From an uncultured Hyphomonadaceae bacterium (GTDB lineage Bacteria; Pseudomonadota; Alphaproteobacteria; Caulobacterales; Hyphomonadaceae): a DNA stretch of 42,316 nt. Of this stretch, positions 1-7,637 are shown piece after piece (position 1 is the first letter of the stretch; each line of letters opens with the position of its first letter). The DNA lies in contig CAJXMY010000002.1 of assembly GCA_913056435.1 (NCBI GenBank), positions 1 through 42,316 of the forward strand, written 5' to 3'. Position numbers and translations under genes: made by a program. Under the pieces are notes generated by a model. That model did no database searches and had not been told where the DNA came from. It saw nothing but the letters and a program-made list of their open reading frames with translations.

Positions 1-1784
1 CCCTCCGCCACGGTTCCATCTTCCGCAGCAAGTTCATCGAGATCGAACATCAGCTCGTCCTCATTCAGATCGAGGTCGTCGGACGCAACCGCTTCCCCTG
101 CTCTGTCTGACGTCTTTCCAAGCTCACCGAGTGCGAGGAGCGCACGCTCTTCCTCGGTAAGATCCATTTCCTCACCCAGCGCATCTGCTGCCATTTCGGC
201 CTCCATCTGCTCCAGCGCCTCGGGTTCAACCCAACCGACCTGAACACGGGCGCGCATGATGAAGAGCTGAGCGTCATCCTTGCGCATTTCGCCTTTCTTC
301 AGAATACCATCCTGCCAAACCGGCTTTCCGTCCGGCCCATTTTCGCGCCATCCGGTCAGATCGTCCGGCACAAGACCGGCAACATCCTCGACGGATTTCA
401 CGTCATTCTCGCCAAGCTTGACGGCGAAGGCCGGGCTCATGCCGTCAAGGTCCATGACATCGTCCTCAACGCCAAGCTCAAGGCGCTGTGCGTTCAGCTG
501 CTCGGCAAGCCGTTCGAGATATTCGCGGGCCCGTTCCTGGATCTCCGCGGCCACTTCCTCATCGAACCCTTCGATCTGCATAAAGTCTTCGGCCGCCACA
601 TAGGCGATCTCCTCGACCGTCTCAAACCCTTCAGAGGCCAGAAGCTGGGCCAGGGTCTCATCCGCATCAAGCGCCGTCATGAAGAGTTCTGTGCGCGCCT
701 GGAACTCGCGCTGATAGCGCTCGGAATCGTCGCTTTCCGTCACGAGGTCGATCTGCCAGCCCGTCAGCTGGGACGCCAGACGAACATTCTGCCCGCGCCG
801 GCCAATGGCCAGAGGGAACTGGTCGTCGGCCACGACAACTTCCACGCGATGCTCATCCTCGTCGAGGACAACTTTCGAGACCTCAGCGGGCTGCAGGGCG
901 TTCACGATAAAGGTGGCATCGTCAAAGTTCCACGGGATAATATCGATTTTTTCCCCCGACAATTCACCCACAACAGCCTGTACACGGGCCCCCCGCATGC
1001 CCACACAGGCGCCAACAGGGTCGATTGAACTGTCATTGGAGAACACCCCGATCTTGGCTCTTGAGCCCGGATCACGGGAGCAGGACTTGATCTCGATCAC
1101 ACCCTCATAAACTTCCGGAACCTCTGCGGCGAAGAGCTTGATCATGAAGTCGGGATGTGCCCGCGACAGGAAAATCTGCGGTCCTTTGACCTCCCGGCTG
1201 ACCTTGTACAGATAGGCGCGGACCCGGTCATTGGGCTGGAAATTCTCCCGCGGAATACCGTCATTGCGGCGGATGATGCCTTCCGCGCGCCCAAGATCGA
1301 CAATCACATGGCCGTATTCAACACGCTTCACGATGCCATTGATGATTTCGCCTTCGCGGTCCTTGTATTCATTGAACTGGCGTTCGCGTTCCGCATCGCG
1401 GACCTTCTGCATGATGACCTGCTTTGCGGTCTGGGCCGCGACACGTCCAAAATCAAAGGGCGGAAGCTCTTCCTTGATCTCGTCGCCGACCTCCAGCGAG
1501 GCATCGATCTTCTTGGCGTCGCTCAGTGCGATCTGAACCGCCGGCTCGTCCAGTTCCTCATCGGCAATGACCGTCTGGACACGCCAGAGGCTCTGTTCCC
1601 CGGTCTCATGATCAATCACAGCGCGAATGTCATGTTCCTGACCATAACGGGACTTGGCCGCACGCTGTATGGCCTCCTCCATCGCTTCGATAACGATCGC
1701 GCGGTCAATGGCCTTTTCCTCCGCAACCGCTTTCGCGATCTGCATGATTTCAAGCCGGTTTGCTGAAACGCCAACAGTGCTCAT
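1..1784 (-). CDS. nusA: Transcription termination/antitermination factor NusA (3' end outside window)
   Basis: NusA binds RNA polymerase and nascent RNA and modulates pausing, termination and antitermination in the cytoplasm. The frame is open from the ATG at 1784 to the left edge, about 594 residues without a stop. The order is an N-terminal RNAP-binding domain (from MSTVGVSANRL), an S1 domain near residues 140-200 (GIVKRVEYGHVIVDLG), KH domains (GACVGMRGARVQAV, then FPLAIGRRGQNVRLASQL), and a C-terminal part with helix-hairpin-helix repeats. The last ~100 visible residues are very rich in Asp/Glu. E. coli NusA is 495 residues, so this one has a long acidic C-terminal extension. The gene starts 4 bases after the rimP stop, the usual rimP-nusA arrangement. 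Family assignment is firm; only the 3' end is unknown. Confidence 0.96.
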   Translation of the reverse strand, partial: MSTVGVSANRLEIMQIAKAVAEEKAIDRAIVIEAMEEAIQRAAKSRYGQEHDIRAVIDHETGEQSLWRVQTVIADEELDEPAVQIALSDAKKIDASLEVGDEIKEELPPFDFGRVAAQTAKQVIMQKVRDAERERQFNEYKDREGEIINGIVKRVEYGHVIVDLGRAEGIIRRNDGIPRENFQPNDRVRAYLYKVSREVKGPQIFLSRAHPDFMIKLFAAEVPEVYEGVIEIKSCSRDPGSRAKIGVFSNDSSIDPVGACVGMRGARVQAVVGELSGEKIDIIPWNFDDATFIVNALQPAEVSKVVLDEDEHRVEVVVADDQFPLAIGRRGQNVRLASQLTGWQIDLVTESDDSERYQREFQARTELFMTALDADETLAQLLASEGFETVEEIAYVAAEDFMQIEGFDEEVAAEIQERAREYLERLAEQLNAQRLELGVEDDVMDLDGMSPAFAVKLGENDVKSVEDVAGLVPDDLTGWRENGPDGKPVWQDGILKKGEMRKDDAQLFIMRARVQVGWVEPEALEQMEAEMAADALGEEMDLTEEERALLALGELGKTSDRAGEAVASDDLDLNEDELMFDLDELAAEDGTVAE

Positions 1785-1788
1785 GGCC

Positions 1789-2385
1789 TCAGGCTCCACT
1801 TTCTGGGTTCGGGTTAAAGGGGTCAGTTTCGTCATCTTCTGACTCGAAACCGTCAAAATCAGGGTCGCCCGGCTGAGGCGGGAGTCCCCCGACCTTCTGG
1901 GCTGCCTCAATCAGGTCGTCGGTCAGGATCAGGCTGGCCTTTGTCATTTCGTGCAGACTGGCAACCAGGGCGCTATCATCACCCAGAAGGAGCGTTATAC
2001 CGTCCTCATCTTCTTTTTCGATCACGCCCTGGAAGCGCCGGCGCCCGTCGACGGGCATGGCCAGCTCGACTTTGGCGAGGTGCCCGACCCAGCGGGCGAA
2101 ATCTCCCGGGCGGGTCAGCGGTCGGTCGATCCCCGGCGTGGACACTTCGAGGCGATACGGATCGCTGATGGGGTCTTCGGCATCCATGATGGCCGAGAAC
2201 TGTCTCGAGAAGACGGCACAGTCTTCCACATCGCTGGGCGCCCCGCCTTCCCGATCAATCATGATCTGCAAGACCGGCCGCTTCCCGCCCATGATCCGCA
2301 CACGCACGATCTCGAGGCCGAGCTCGCTGGCAAGCGGCTCGGACAATTTGAGAATGCTTTGCTCCTGAATGGATGCGGCAATCAA
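1789..2385 (-). CDS. rimP: Ribosome maturation factor RimP
   Basis: RimP assists 30S subunit maturation in the cytoplasm. The protein is 198 residues with the usual N-terminal alpha/beta domain (residues ~10-95, including LGLEIVRVRIMGGKRPVLQI and the conserved DCAVFSRQ / LEVSTPGIDRPL segments) and a C-terminal SH3-like domain (FARWVGHLAKVEL). I place the start at a TTG (2385-2383) rather than the ATG at 2472. A Shine-Dalgarno GAAGG lies 8 bases upstream of the TTG, and the longer frame would translate straight through an intrinsic terminator hairpin (2404-2436). The tail is acidic (DFDGFESEDDETD). It is co-transcribed with nusA (4-base gap). The only promoter room after the terminator is about 18 bases, so transcription probably comes from upstream of the hairpin. 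Confidence 0.93.
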   Translation of the reverse strand: MIAASIQEQSILKLSEPLASELGLEIVRVRIMGGKRPVLQIMIDREGGAPSDVEDCAVFSRQFSAIMDAEDPISDPYRLEVSTPGIDRPLTRPGDFARWVGHLAKVELAMPVDGRRRFQGVIEKEDEDGITLLLGDDSALVASLHEMTKASLILTDDLIEAAQKVGGLPPQPGDPDFDGFESEDDETDPFNPNPESGA

Positions 2386-2403
2386 GGGACAGACCTTCGG
2401 ACA

Positions 2404-2436
2404 AAGAAAAGCGGCGGCTCCTTCCGGAACCGCCGC
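2404..2436 (-). terminator. Intrinsic terminator downstream of csp, just before rimP
   Basis: On the minus strand an 11-bp stem (2426-2436 with 2411-2421; one G-T pair) closes a 4-base loop and is followed by TTTTCTTT (2410-2403). It lies about 50 bases after the cold-shock stop codon, a normal place for a csp terminator. It also ends only 18 bases before the rimP start, so it can also act as an attenuator for rimP-nusA. Confidence 0.8.
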
Positions 2437-2485
2437 CGATAAACTTTCGACTTGGCCGCTTCTTACGCCCAAAACGGTGAAGAGT

Positions 2486-2695
2486 CTAGAGCAGCTTCAG
2501 ATCCACTGCAGATGTCTTGTTACGGCGTTCGTCGTGATAAAGCTCATATTCGATCGGCTGGTCGTCGGCGAGACCCTTGAGACCCGAACGCTCAACGGCA
2601 GAAATGTGCACGAACACATCTTTTCCGCCCTCGTCGGGAACGATGAAACCAAATCCTTTTGTGGCATTGAACCACTTTACTTTTCCGGTCGCCAT
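2486..2695 (-). CDS. csp: Cold-shock domain protein
   Basis: This is a 69-residue single cold-shock domain protein that binds single-stranded RNA/DNA and acts as an RNA chaperone. Both RNA-binding motifs are intact: RNP1 KGFGFI (residues ~13-18) and RNP2 VFVHI (~27-31), after the typical start MATGKVKWFNATKG. The length matches CspA-family proteins. GAAAGGG lies upstream of the ATG. The 189 bases between trmB and this ATG hold a candidate promoter (2839-2868), which would give a leader of roughly 130-140 nt, as in cold-regulated csp mRNAs. A strong intrinsic terminator follows about 50 bases after the stop. Which csp paralogue this is cannot be told. Confidence 0.95.
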   Translation of the reverse strand: MATGKVKWFNATKGFGFIVPDEGGKDVFVHISAVERSGLKGLADDQPIEYELYHDERRNKTSAVDLKLL

Positions 2696-2838
2696 TGGCG
2701 AAACCCTTTCAATTCTTTATGCCCCCGCGCTGTGTCTGCCCAATGCAGAGCTACGGGCTCTCGATTACGGGGGGGTTCGTCACTCTAGGACACCAAAGGC
2801 GGGGTTCTGTCGGGGCAGACCTGCCGTATTCGAGACCT

Positions 2839-2868
2839 GTTACAGCCACATGAAGACGCTTACGTCAA
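2839..2868 (-). promoter_or_regulatory. Candidate sigma-70-type promoter of csp
   Basis: Reading on the minus strand, TTGACG (2868-2863) is followed after 18 bases by TGTAAC (2844-2839). The -35 box is close to consensus and the -10 is a 4/6 match. Transcription would start near 2832 and give a csp leader of about 135 nt. The region between trmB and csp (2696-2884) holds no gene. Confidence 0.45.
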
Positions 2869-2884
2869 GCAATTCAGGCAGGGC

Positions 2885-3571
2885 TCAGCAGCGCTCAAAG
2901 TCATACCAGACAGGCGCGATATCCCCAATATTCTTACGCTCATAACGGGTTGCAATGTGATCCATCGGGCGCTCGCGCCAGTTGTGAGCCTTTTGCGCCG
3001 TCCATTTGAAGCCGGTATGATTGACGAAGTGAACGAGCGCCTCATCGGCATAGTCGCGGACATCTGTGGCAAAGCGGACCTGACCGCCGGGGCGGACAAT
3101 CCGGGCCAGCAGATCAAGGAAGTCAGGCTGAACAAGGCGCCGCTTGCGATGGCGCGCCTTGGGCCAGGGGTCGGGAAATAGGATAAAGACCCGGTCAAGG
3201 CTGGCTGGGCAGAGCCGCTCGGCCAGCCCCCGTGCATCCTCGTCCCAGACAAATAGATTCGACACGCCGTGATCGTCGATGAGGCCAAGGCATTTGGCGA
3301 GGCCTTCCTGAAAAACCTCGCTTGCGAGCAGGGTCACGTCGGGCCTTCTCAGCGCCTGCCCGACAGGGTGCTCACCTCCTCCAAACCCTATCTCGAACCA
3401 GACTTCACCTCCGCCCGGTCTCAGGTCACGCGGATCCAGAAGCCCGGTGTCCGGCACGGGGACACGCCGCTGCGGCAGCAGCGTCTCCATTAGATGGATC
3501 TGGCGTGCCGACAAGGGCCGGCCACCGCGCCGTCCAAATGATTTCAGGGCAGGATGTTGAAGGTCTGACAC
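2885..3571 (-). CDS. trmB: tRNA (guanine-N7-)-methyltransferase TrmB
   Basis: TrmB transfers a methyl group from S-adenosylmethionine to N7 of G46 in the tRNA variable loop. The 228-residue protein has the SAM-binding motif EIGFGGGEH (residues ~58-66), the acidic LASEVF after it, and the family signature FPDPWPKARHRKRRLVQP (~130-147). It ends with a tail carrying the conserved TRYERK. The start is GTG at 3571, supported by AAAGGAAG a few bases upstream. The next gene in the same direction is csp, 190 bases downstream. The 3572-3761 gap toward the divergent MFS gene shows one short GC palindrome but nothing I can name. Confidence 0.96.
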   Translation of the reverse strand: MSDLQHPALKSFGRRGGRPLSARQIHLMETLLPQRRVPVPDTGLLDPRDLRPGGGEVWFEIGFGGGEHPVGQALRRPDVTLLASEVFQEGLAKCLGLIDDHGVSNLFVWDEDARGLAERLCPASLDRVFILFPDPWPKARHRKRRLVQPDFLDLLARIVRPGGQVRFATDVRDYADEALVHFVNHTGFKWTAQKAHNWRERPMDHIATRYERKNIGDIAPVWYDFERC

Positions 3572-3761
3572 AGCTTCTTCCTTTGCCGGGTCCCGGCCCG
3601 GCCTGTTGGTGAAGGCGGTCTAACCAAGCCGGACCCCTCTGCAAAGACCCCCATTCCACAGGAGGGGACCGGGACGCGGACCCGACGGCAAGCCAGAACC
3701 GCTCTTGCCGAAACGGAGCCGCAGGTCCATGTGTGGCGCCCGTTCATGCTGGAAGAGATCC

Positions 3762-4985
3762 ATGACACACAGCTCTAAAGGCCAGGACACGCTGCCGATG
3801 CCGATCTGGGAGTTCGTGCCCATGATCGCCAGCCTGATGGCCCTCAATGCGCTGGCAATCGATATCATGCTGCCCGCGCTGAGTGAGATCTCCAGCCATT
3901 ATTCGCTGCAGGAAGCCAATGATCAGCAATGGGTGATCTTCGCCTACATCTTTGGCTTCGGCATCCCGCAGCTCTTCTTTGGCCCAATTTCGGATCGATA
4001 TGGCCGCAAGGGTCTGCTCCAGCTGTGTATTCTTGGCTATATACTGGCCGGACTTTTCTGCATGATGACATCCGCCTTTAGTGTCCTGCTGGCCATGCGT
4101 TTCCTGCAGGGGGTCTTTGCCGCCGGCGTGCGCGTGATTGCCGCTGCCATCGTCCGCGATCTCATGGCCGGCCGCGCCATGGCGCGGGTCATGTCGCTGG
4201 TCATGACGGTGTTCATGGCCGTTCCCATCTTCGCCCCGACCATCGGCGCCGCCATCCTGCTGGTGGCCCCCTGGCAATGGACTTTCGGCGTCTTGTGTGT
4301 GGGCGGATTGATGCTGCTGGTCTGGGTCCAGATCCGGCTGCCAGAAACCCAGCCAGAAGAGGCCAGACAGCCCTTGTCAGTGCGCCAGACCAGCCTGGCT
4401 TACAGGCAGGTCCTGACAACCCGGGAGACACTTGGCTACATGTCAGCCAGCGGAGTCATTTTCGGGTCTCTGTTTGCCTTTATCGCTGCCTCGGAACAGA
4501 TTTTCAGGGGAGTCTTCGATAAGGGCGAAAGCTTCGCCCTGTGGTTCGCGGGCATTGCCGCCAGTCTCGCCGTCGCAAACTTCATCAATGCGCGAATCGT
4601 GGAACGTTTCGGCATGCGTCGGATCAGCCACATCGTTCTGATCGGTTTCACGCTTCTGGCGCTGACCAACAGTCTCGCTATGCAGATGGGCGGGGAGCAG
4701 CTGATGCTGTTTTACCCGCTCTTTTGCCTGACCTTTGCCTGTTTCGGCATGATGGGGTCCAACTTTTCCGCCATCGCCCTGGAACCGCTGGGGCGCATCG
4801 CAGGAACCGCAAGCGCGGCCTATGGGTTTGCCACGAGCACGGTCTCCAGCCTGTTCGGCTATCTGGTCGCCAGCCGCTTCGACGGAAGCGTCATACCCGT
4901 CTTGAACGGTTTTGTCGTTCTGGGCGCCATCTCGCTGACCCTCGTGCTGATCACCGAACGCGGGCGGCTCTTTACCTGCTCCTAG
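3762..4985 (+). CDS. Bcr/CflA-family drug-resistance MFS transporter
   Basis: This is a 407-residue inner-membrane proton-driven exporter of the major facilitator superfamily with about 12 hydrophobic segments. The loop 2-3 signature GPISDRYGRKGLL (residues ~75-87) and the start WEFVPMIASLMALNALAIDIMLPAL, where TM1 carries the D in AIDIMLPA, are typical of the Bcr/CflA drug:H+ antiporter-1 group. The start at 3762 is preferred over the in-frame ATG at 3705 because GGAAGAG lies 5 bases before it and the family begins just ahead of TM1. The substrate cannot be told; Bcr-type members export bicyclomycin, chloramphenicol or amino-acid derivatives. Its stop lies one base from the convergent ecm stop. 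Confidence 0.88.
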   Translation: MTHSSKGQDTLPMPIWEFVPMIASLMALNALAIDIMLPALSEISSHYSLQEANDQQWVIFAYIFGFGIPQLFFGPISDRYGRKGLLQLCILGYILAGLFCMMTSAFSVLLAMRFLQGVFAAGVRVIAAAIVRDLMAGRAMARVMSLVMTVFMAVPIFAPTIGAAILLVAPWQWTFGVLCVGGLMLLVWVQIRLPETQPEEARQPLSVRQTSLAYRQVLTTRETLGYMSASGVIFGSLFAFIAASEQIFRGVFDKGESFALWFAGIAASLAVANFINARIVERFGMRRISHIVLIGFTLLALTNSLAMQMGGEQLMLFYPLFCLTFACFGMMGSNFSAIALEPLGRIAGTASAAYGFATSTVSSLFGYLVASRFDGSVIPVLNGFVVLGAISLTLVLITERGRLFTCS

Positions 4986-4986
4986 A

Positions 4987-6978
4987 TCACTCCGCGGCCG
5001 TCGGTGCCAGCCAGGCGGCTTCCACCACATCCACGACATCATCCATGATATCGGTGATCTTGAAGTCTTTCGGCGTATAAACCCGGCCGATCCCCATCTG
5101 TCGCAGGGCTTGCTCATCCTCATACGGAATGATGCCGCCGACAACCACCGGGACATGTTCCAATCCCACCTTGCGCATCTCCGCCAAGGTCTCGCGGACC
5201 AGATCAAGATGGCTCCCTGACAGGATGGACAGGCCGACCACATGGGCATCGGCTGCCTTTGCCTGAGCGGCGATTTCGGACGGGGTGAACCGGATCCCGT
5301 CATACACGACCTCCATACCACAGGCCCGCGCCCGCGCGGCAATCTGCTCGGCGCCGTTTGAGTGTCCATCAAGCCCGGGCTTGCCCAGGACATATTTCAA
5401 CCGCCGCCCCAGTCGTTCCGACAGCGCGTCCACCCGACCCCGCGTGGCCTCAATATCGGGGTCTCCGCCAGTCTCGATGACAGCGGCCACGCCGGTTGGG
5501 CCACGATACTCCCCGAACACCTCACGCAGGGCCGTGCCCCATTCTCCGGTCGTTACGCCGGCCTTGGCTGCCGCGATCGACGGCTCCATGATGTTCCCCG
5601 TTCCACTTGCGGCTTCTTTCAGCGCCTGCAAGGCGGCCCCGACGGCCCCGGCATCCCGGCGTCCTCGCCAGGCCTTGAGGGCATCAATCTGCTGACGTTC
5701 CACCATCGGGTCGACCGTCTGTATCGCGTCATTTCCTGCACCCAGGGGGCTCTCCTCGGTGGTGGTGTGCGTGTTCACACCAACCACTTTCAGGGATCCA
5801 CTTTCAATCCCGCGGATCCGGTCGATATGCGCCCCGACGAGGCTTTCCTTCATGTATCCGACCGCATCGACAGCTCCACCCATATCGTCAATACGCGCCA
5901 GCTCAGCACGCGCCTGATCCTTCAAGGCCTCCGTTTTGGCGTCCACCACATGAGATCCGTCAAACAGGTCCTCATATTCGAGCAGGTCGGTTTCAAAGGC
6001 GAGGATCTGCTGCATGCGCAGGGACCATTGCTGATCCCATGGCCGCGGCAAACCCAGGGCCTCATTCCAGGCCGGAAGCTGCAAGGCGCGACAGCGGGCG
6101 CGCTTGGACAGGGTCACCGCAAGCGCCTCGATCAGGATCCGGTACACATTGTTCTCTGGCTGCTGTTCCGTCAGGCCGAGCGAGTTGACCTGAACGCCAT
6201 ATCGAAAGCGCAGCGACTTGGGGTCGGTCACCCCATAGCGGTTGCGTCCGATCTCTTCCCACAGGTCGACAAAGGCCCGCATCTTGCAAAGCTCTGTGAC
6301 AAACCGGACCCCCGCATTCACGAAAAAGGAGATCCGGCCGAAGACGAGGGAAAAATCCTCATCCGGGACCTGACCGCCCGACTTTACGGCGTCGAGCACC
6401 GCACAGGCTGTGGCCAGTGCATAGGCCAGTTCCTGCTCCGGCGTCGCCCCCGCCTCCTGCAGGTGATAAGAACACACATTCAAAGGGTTCCATTTCGGAA
6501 CTTCTGTGTAGCACCAACTGACCATATCGGCGATCAGGCGCATGGAGGGCTGCGGCGGAAACACATAGGTGCCCCGCGAAAGATATTCTTTGATGATGTC
6601 ATTTTGCGTGGTGCCCCGCAGCTTGGCCCGATCATTGCCCCGTTCATCCGCAAGGGCGACATACAAAGCCAGCATCCAGGCCGCAGGTGCATTAATGGTC
6701 ATGGAGGTGTTCATGTCCTCCAGAGGCAGCGCGTCGAAAAGGGTCCGCATATCGCCGAGGTGAGAGACCGGGACACCGACCTTGCCCACTTCCCCCCGGG
6801 CCAGGATATGATCTGAATCATAGGCGGTCTGGGTCGGCAGGTCGAAAGCGATCGACAGGCCGGTCTGCCCCTTCGCCAGATTCGTCCGGTACAACGCATT
6901 CGACTTTTCAGCGGTCGAGTGGCCGGCATATGTCCGAAAGATCCAGGGACGATCTGGGCTATGCTGGAATTCGGTCAT
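4987..6978 (-). CDS. ecm: Ethylmalonyl-CoA mutase (adenosylcobalamin-dependent)
   Basis: Ecm converts (2R)-ethylmalonyl-CoA to methylsuccinyl-CoA in the ethylmalonyl-CoA pathway of acetyl-CoA assimilation. The 663-residue protein has the acyl-CoA mutase TIM barrel first (from DRPWIFRTYAGHST, with NLAKGQTGLSIAFDLPTQT and MNTSMTINAPAAWMLALY). A C-terminal B12-binding domain follows from about residue 530, with the base-off motif D537-x-H539-x-x-G542. Length and the YAGHST/NALYRTNLAKGQ segments fit Ecm better than the ~700-residue methylmalonyl-CoA mutase large subunit. The start at 6978 is preceded by GGAGGAG and excludes an open but family-unlike extension upstream. ccr lies 1.7 kb away, the expected partner. 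A perfect 15-bp palindrome (7001-7015) lies 23 bases upstream of the start. Confidence 0.93.
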   Translation of the reverse strand: MTEFQHSPDRPWIFRTYAGHSTAEKSNALYRTNLAKGQTGLSIAFDLPTQTAYDSDHILARGEVGKVGVPVSHLGDMRTLFDALPLEDMNTSMTINAPAAWMLALYVALADERGNDRAKLRGTTQNDIIKEYLSRGTYVFPPQPSMRLIADMVSWCYTEVPKWNPLNVCSYHLQEAGATPEQELAYALATACAVLDAVKSGGQVPDEDFSLVFGRISFFVNAGVRFVTELCKMRAFVDLWEEIGRNRYGVTDPKSLRFRYGVQVNSLGLTEQQPENNVYRILIEALAVTLSKRARCRALQLPAWNEALGLPRPWDQQWSLRMQQILAFETDLLEYEDLFDGSHVVDAKTEALKDQARAELARIDDMGGAVDAVGYMKESLVGAHIDRIRGIESGSLKVVGVNTHTTTEESPLGAGNDAIQTVDPMVERQQIDALKAWRGRRDAGAVGAALQALKEAASGTGNIMEPSIAAAKAGVTTGEWGTALREVFGEYRGPTGVAAVIETGGDPDIEATRGRVDALSERLGRRLKYVLGKPGLDGHSNGAEQIAARARACGMEVVYDGIRFTPSEIAAQAKAADAHVVGLSILSGSHLDLVRETLAEMRKVGLEHVPVVVGGIIPYEDEQALRQMGIGRVYTPKDFKITDIMDDVVDVVEAAWLAPTAAE

Positions 6979-7000
6979 CGTGGCTCCTCCGGATTCTGTC

Positions 7001-7015
7001 TGTTGCGTCGCAACA
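7001..7015. promoter_or_regulatory. Perfect palindrome upstream of ecm (candidate operator)
   Basis: TGTTGCG-T-CGCAACA is a perfect inverted repeat with 7-base arms. It lies 23 bases before the ecm ATG and 110 bases before the divergent gene at 7125. Its symmetry and position suggest a dimeric repressor or activator site for ecm; the regulator is unknown. A shorter related palindrome, ATTGC-T-GCAAT, occurs in the dat/ccr gap at 8544-8554. Confidence 0.4.
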
Positions 7016-7124
7016 TGGTGGCACTCACCGAATGCGGCAAGGCCAGTTTGTTTTGCATCAACCTCTTGTCCTTGATGGAAAGCCTGACCATGTGACCCTA
7101 GGGGATCCTCTGAACCGGACAAAA

Positions 7125-7634
7125 ATGCTGACCACTTTTGCCTTGCCGCTCCGCCTGCGCCTCGCCTCAAGCGCCATCTTCCTGTGCGCGCTTCTGGTCG
7201 CGGCCGGTGCGCAGCGCAGCTTTCTTCTGGTGCCACTTCTGGCAGCCGCCTCGACCGGGGCCCACTGGCTCGCCAGCCGTCTGGCGCAGGGCGACCAGGC
7301 GGTTCTTTTGGGCATGCTCGATCCACAGACGCGTCGGCTAGCACAGCAGAATATAGCCCGCGCTGGCTTCTTTTTCGGACTGTTCGGCTATGGTCTGCTT
7401 TTCATGATCACCGTGTTTCTATCCGCGCTGGTGACGCCAACGGAACTGGCGCGGCAGCTCACAGGCTTCGATCTTAGCCTGATCCTTGTCCCGACAGGTC
7501 TAACGTTGGCTCTGGGCCTGGCCCGTCGGCGAGTTTCCACCACCATGGCAGCGGGCCCTCAGGGCGACTCCAGGCCTGGTACCGAGACGGACGCCTTCAT
7601 ACTCGAGGGCGAGGTCATTCCACCTGACGATTAG
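7125..7634 (+). CDS. Unknown small integral membrane protein
   Basis: I do not recognise this 169-residue protein. It has four hydrophobic stretches. Two are N-terminal: residues ~10-26 (LASSAIFLCALLVAAGA) and ~30-45. Two are central: ~77-100 (ARAGFFFGLFGYGLLFMITVFLSALV) and ~112-130 (LSLILVPTGLTLALGLA). A hydrophilic acidic C-terminal tail of about 35 residues ends in EGEVIPPDD. The start at 7125 has only a weak GGAC upstream; the frame stays open further 5', but that part overlaps ecm. It sits divergently from ecm and ends 3 bases from the convergent aminotransferase stop. Its place between ecm and ccr may be chance. Confidence 0.65.
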   Translation: MLTTFALPLRLRLASSAIFLCALLVAAGAQRSFLLVPLLAAASTGAHWLASRLAQGDQAVLLGMLDPQTRRLAQQNIARAGFFFGLFGYGLLFMITVFLSALVTPTELARQLTGFDLSLILVPTGLTLALGLARRRVSTTMAAGPQGDSRPGTETDAFILEGEVIPPDD

Positions 7635-7637
7635 GCC

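Noticed and set aside
2386-2472. Longer RimP start (ATG at 2472)
   Set aside because: It would be translated through the csp terminator hairpin and lacks the Shine-Dalgarno seen before the TTG at 2385.
3585-3602. GCCGGG-TCCCGG-CCCGGC palindrome upstream of trmB as a terminator
   Set aside because: No T-run on either side and no gene ending there; likely GC-rich chance symmetry.
5362-6816. 484-residue open frame antisense to ecm
   Set aside because: It is a shadow of the ecm reading frame in high-GC DNA, with no ribosome site or motif.
6979-7344. Upstream extension of the ecm frame (about 120 extra residues)
   Set aside because: The added part is low-complexity Arg/Pro/Gly sequence with no family match, and a strong Shine-Dalgarno lies right before the ATG at 6978.
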